Shown here: positions 5,901 to 6,102 of the stretch, piece by piece
Layout of the letters: each line of letters begins with the position of its first letter
Position numbering within the stretch: position 1 is the stretch's first letter
Assembly (NCBI GenBank): GCA_017472105.1
Contig: JAFUQY010000037.1
Coordinates: 1 to 6,102 of the forward strand
DNA from: Clostridia bacterium
GTDB lineage: Bacteria; Bacillota_A; Clostridia; Oscillospirales; CAG-272
Direction: 5' to 3'
DNA: 6,102 bases
Position numbers and translations under genes: made by a program
The notes under the pieces: model-generated
The model's database searches: none
What the model was told of the DNA's origin: nothing
What the model saw: only the letters and a program-made list of their open reading frames with translations

Positions 5901-6102
5901 TTCACGTTCTTCTTCACAGAACAGCCATGCACCCATATTCGTCGGGAGTGCGCCTTCGAAGGTGACGGTCGTCAGGTTTTCATTATACGCAAATACGCCT
6001 TCACGCAGTTCGCTGACGGTCTTCGGAATGGTTACGCTTGTGATTCCCGTCGAGGAGAACGCGTAGTCGTGAATATAGGTCAGACCTTCGTTGAGAACAA
6101 CC
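2931..6102 (-). CDS. BspA-like LRR_5 repeat surface protein, central part, 5' truncated and ended by an in-frame TGA
   Basis: This frame is open from the right edge (first full codon 6099-6101) to a TGA at 2931-2933, giving 1,056 residues. The ATG at 5936 is internal, because the 55 codons before it already encode LRR_5 sequence (LTYIHDYAFSSTGITSVTIP). The repeats follow the LRR_5/BspA pattern, for example LERIGDAAFWCCESLTSITI and LETITIPASVKHIEGDAF. Three complete super-modules begin with a Trp-hairpin: TWRVTTDGVLEI at 5723, DWHITPDGTLVITGSG at 4844 and TWYIDLNGVLHFTGSG at 3926. Each then has an APWY/EWYDY-like turn, LRRs, a DGVLY...YP island, more LRRs and a YPAG cap. The protein is rich in Asp, Glu and aromatics and poor in Lys, as expected for an exported protein. 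Such proteins generally act in adhesion or surface binding, but the ligand is unknown. The TGA falls at the first residue of the next Trp-hairpin and the same frame continues for 655 codons, so this is most likely one gene with an internal stop. Confidence 0.9.
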   Translation of the reverse strand, partial: VVLNEGLTYIHDYAFSSTGITSVTIPKTVSELREGVFAYNENLTTVTFEGALPTNMGAWLFCEEERELPTNFKIFANSAMLGWSELQATDGNAVLSLDNNHAYPVVFTANEIPDGIIASSDLGNMTWRVTTDGVLEIALKEGAEDTWMPDFEWAGETRAPWYGYSQYITSINVGDGISNIGDRAFLDQYNAVSVKLPDSLERIGDAAFWCCESLTSITIPASVYEICDNAFVANKSMTEYVVEADNEHYQVVAGALCRDEGRFLMFYPVGNTVEYYDVPAGVVEINGCAYEYNHFTYVTIPAGVEHIYNDAFALSDTLEQVIISTTVCDIGDRVFADCPKLTYAIFEGAAPIYAGWDVFGYMDQYNPDFRIQCYRNAGWVVTNGMWNSIEDQYYPIEYCDGEAANIEDGTITHNENMFDWHITPDGTLVITGSGELPDFVPEEEGGVGPAPWYDYRASVRQIVVEDGITLIGYETFTDMSGLTEAQLPETLTTIKDNGFRSTSLPMLNIPASLTDIYSGAFGSMYNLAEIKVEEGNTAFMVGEDGVLYSADGTRLFLYPAAREAEVFEVPDGVVSIEAQAFQNARVPEIILPGTLETIGWAAFCHGALETITIPASVKHIEGDAFNWAWELRNVYFNGVVLRIDHNIFESIADNVIIHYPAGSAIWENQLLKNEDGSIWKDNDGYAHWQPNENNPEYRALGDVDVELIGNLAEGTYENTDGEECTWYIDLNGVLHFTGSGSMPDWEDFPEWYDYCEIVTGVEFGKELTNIGKLTLRDFNGIETITIPGNIKRIREEAITECNGLTALVLEEGIEVIESGAINCPRAEFAVSIPASVTELAWRPFGETLVTGYSVAEGNAMYSADDDGVIYYSDAEDENFIGLHSYPIGNSREEYAIKEGVNDIAPQAFCGSTLKTITMPDTVRYIAWWAFSWCENLTEITLSADLILMDNNVFTNSSQLSAVYFRSNPPENESFLDLFLGCADNLMVYYPAGSEAWQEFANCDENGAGEWVMDHEIFDETIGEWTTEKISVPVDDYTIEGNLAEGTHTTTDGKEYD
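2934..3926 (-). repeat. LRR_5 super-module D (331 residues)
   Basis: The module opens with WYIDLNGVLHFTGSG and EWYDY. LRR units follow (LTNIGKLTL, ETITIPGNIKRI, EEGIEVIESGAI), then the island DGVIYYSDAEDENF..HSYPIGN..EYAIKEGV, LRRs (LKTITMPDTVRYIAWWAF) and the cap NLMVYYPAGSEAW. It closes with the linker GNLAEGTHTTTDGKEYD directly before the in-frame TGA. Confidence 0.75.
3927..4844 (-). repeat. LRR_5 super-module C (306 residues)
   Basis: The module opens with WHITPDGTLVITGSG and APWYDY. LRR units follow (ITLIGYETF, LTTIKDNGF, LTDIYSGAFGSMYNLAEI), then the island EDGVLYSADGTRLFLYPA, LRRs (VVSIEAQAF, LETIGWAAF, VKHIEGDAF) and the cap NVIIHYPAGSAIW. It ends in the linker GNLAEGTYENTDGEE, which is repeated almost unchanged at the end of module D. 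Confidence 0.75.
4845..5723 (-). repeat. LRR_5 super-module B (293 residues)
   Basis: The module opens with the Trp-hairpin WRVTTDGVLEI and the turn RAPWYGY. LRR_5 units follow (ISNIGDRAF, LERIGDAAFWCCESLTSI, VYEICDNAF), then an island (NEHYQ..GALCRDEGRFLMFYPVGN..YYDVPAGV), two more LRRs and a divergent cap with RIQCYRNAGW where other modules have YPAG...W. Confidence 0.72.
5724..6102 (-). repeat. LRR_5 super-module A (C-terminal tail only)
   Basis: This is the end of a module that begins beyond the right edge. It has two LRR_5 units (AFSSTGITSVTIPKTVSEL and VFAYNENLTTVTFEGALP), followed by a region without recognisable LRR, containing WLFCEEERELP and AMLGWSELQATDG, in place of the YPAG cap seen in later modules. 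It ends just before the Trp at 5721-5723. Confidence 0.65.

Overview
The window holds two convergent genes that run off opposite edges, separated by about 97 bases containing two back-to-back intrinsic terminators. On the left (+ strand, bases 2-865) is the C-terminal part of a formylglycine-type sulfatase. Almost everything else (- strand, 963-6102) is the C-terminal portion of a very large secreted BspA-like leucine-rich-repeat (LRR_5) protein that ends in a dockerin-like domain. Its N-terminus and signal peptide lie beyond the right edge.

The likely source is an uncultured anaerobic gut or rumen bacterium, most probably a Clostridia/Oscillospirales-type Firmicute. This is inference: the Trp-hairpin plus LRR_5 architecture and the terminal dockerin ending in RYLAGW are common in that group, and sulfatases of this kind are used there on sulfated host or plant glycans. 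The sulfatase gene looks clearly richer in GC than the LRR gene, so its origin may differ. Taxonomy cannot be settled from this window.

The LRR protein is built from ~250-330-residue super-modules. Each has a Trp beta-hairpin, LRR_5 repeats, an island of the form DGVLY...YP.G...Y.IP, more LRR_5 repeats, and a cap of the form YPAG...W. Five module starts lie in the window (5723, 4844, 3926, 2933 and 1967 on the minus strand), plus the tail of a sixth at the right edge.

The most notable observation is a single in-frame TGA at 2931-2933 that interrupts this gene. The reading frame is otherwise open for 1,711 sense codons. Aligning the modules puts the TGA exactly at the invariant Trp that opens each Trp-hairpin (TGG in the other four). 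It is therefore a TGG-to-TGA change, or possibly a read-through or reassigned codon, and not a natural gene boundary. If it terminates, the product loses 655 residues including the dockerin. Nothing else suggests a new defence or mobile system, and there are no RNA genes, CRISPR arrays or insertion sequences.
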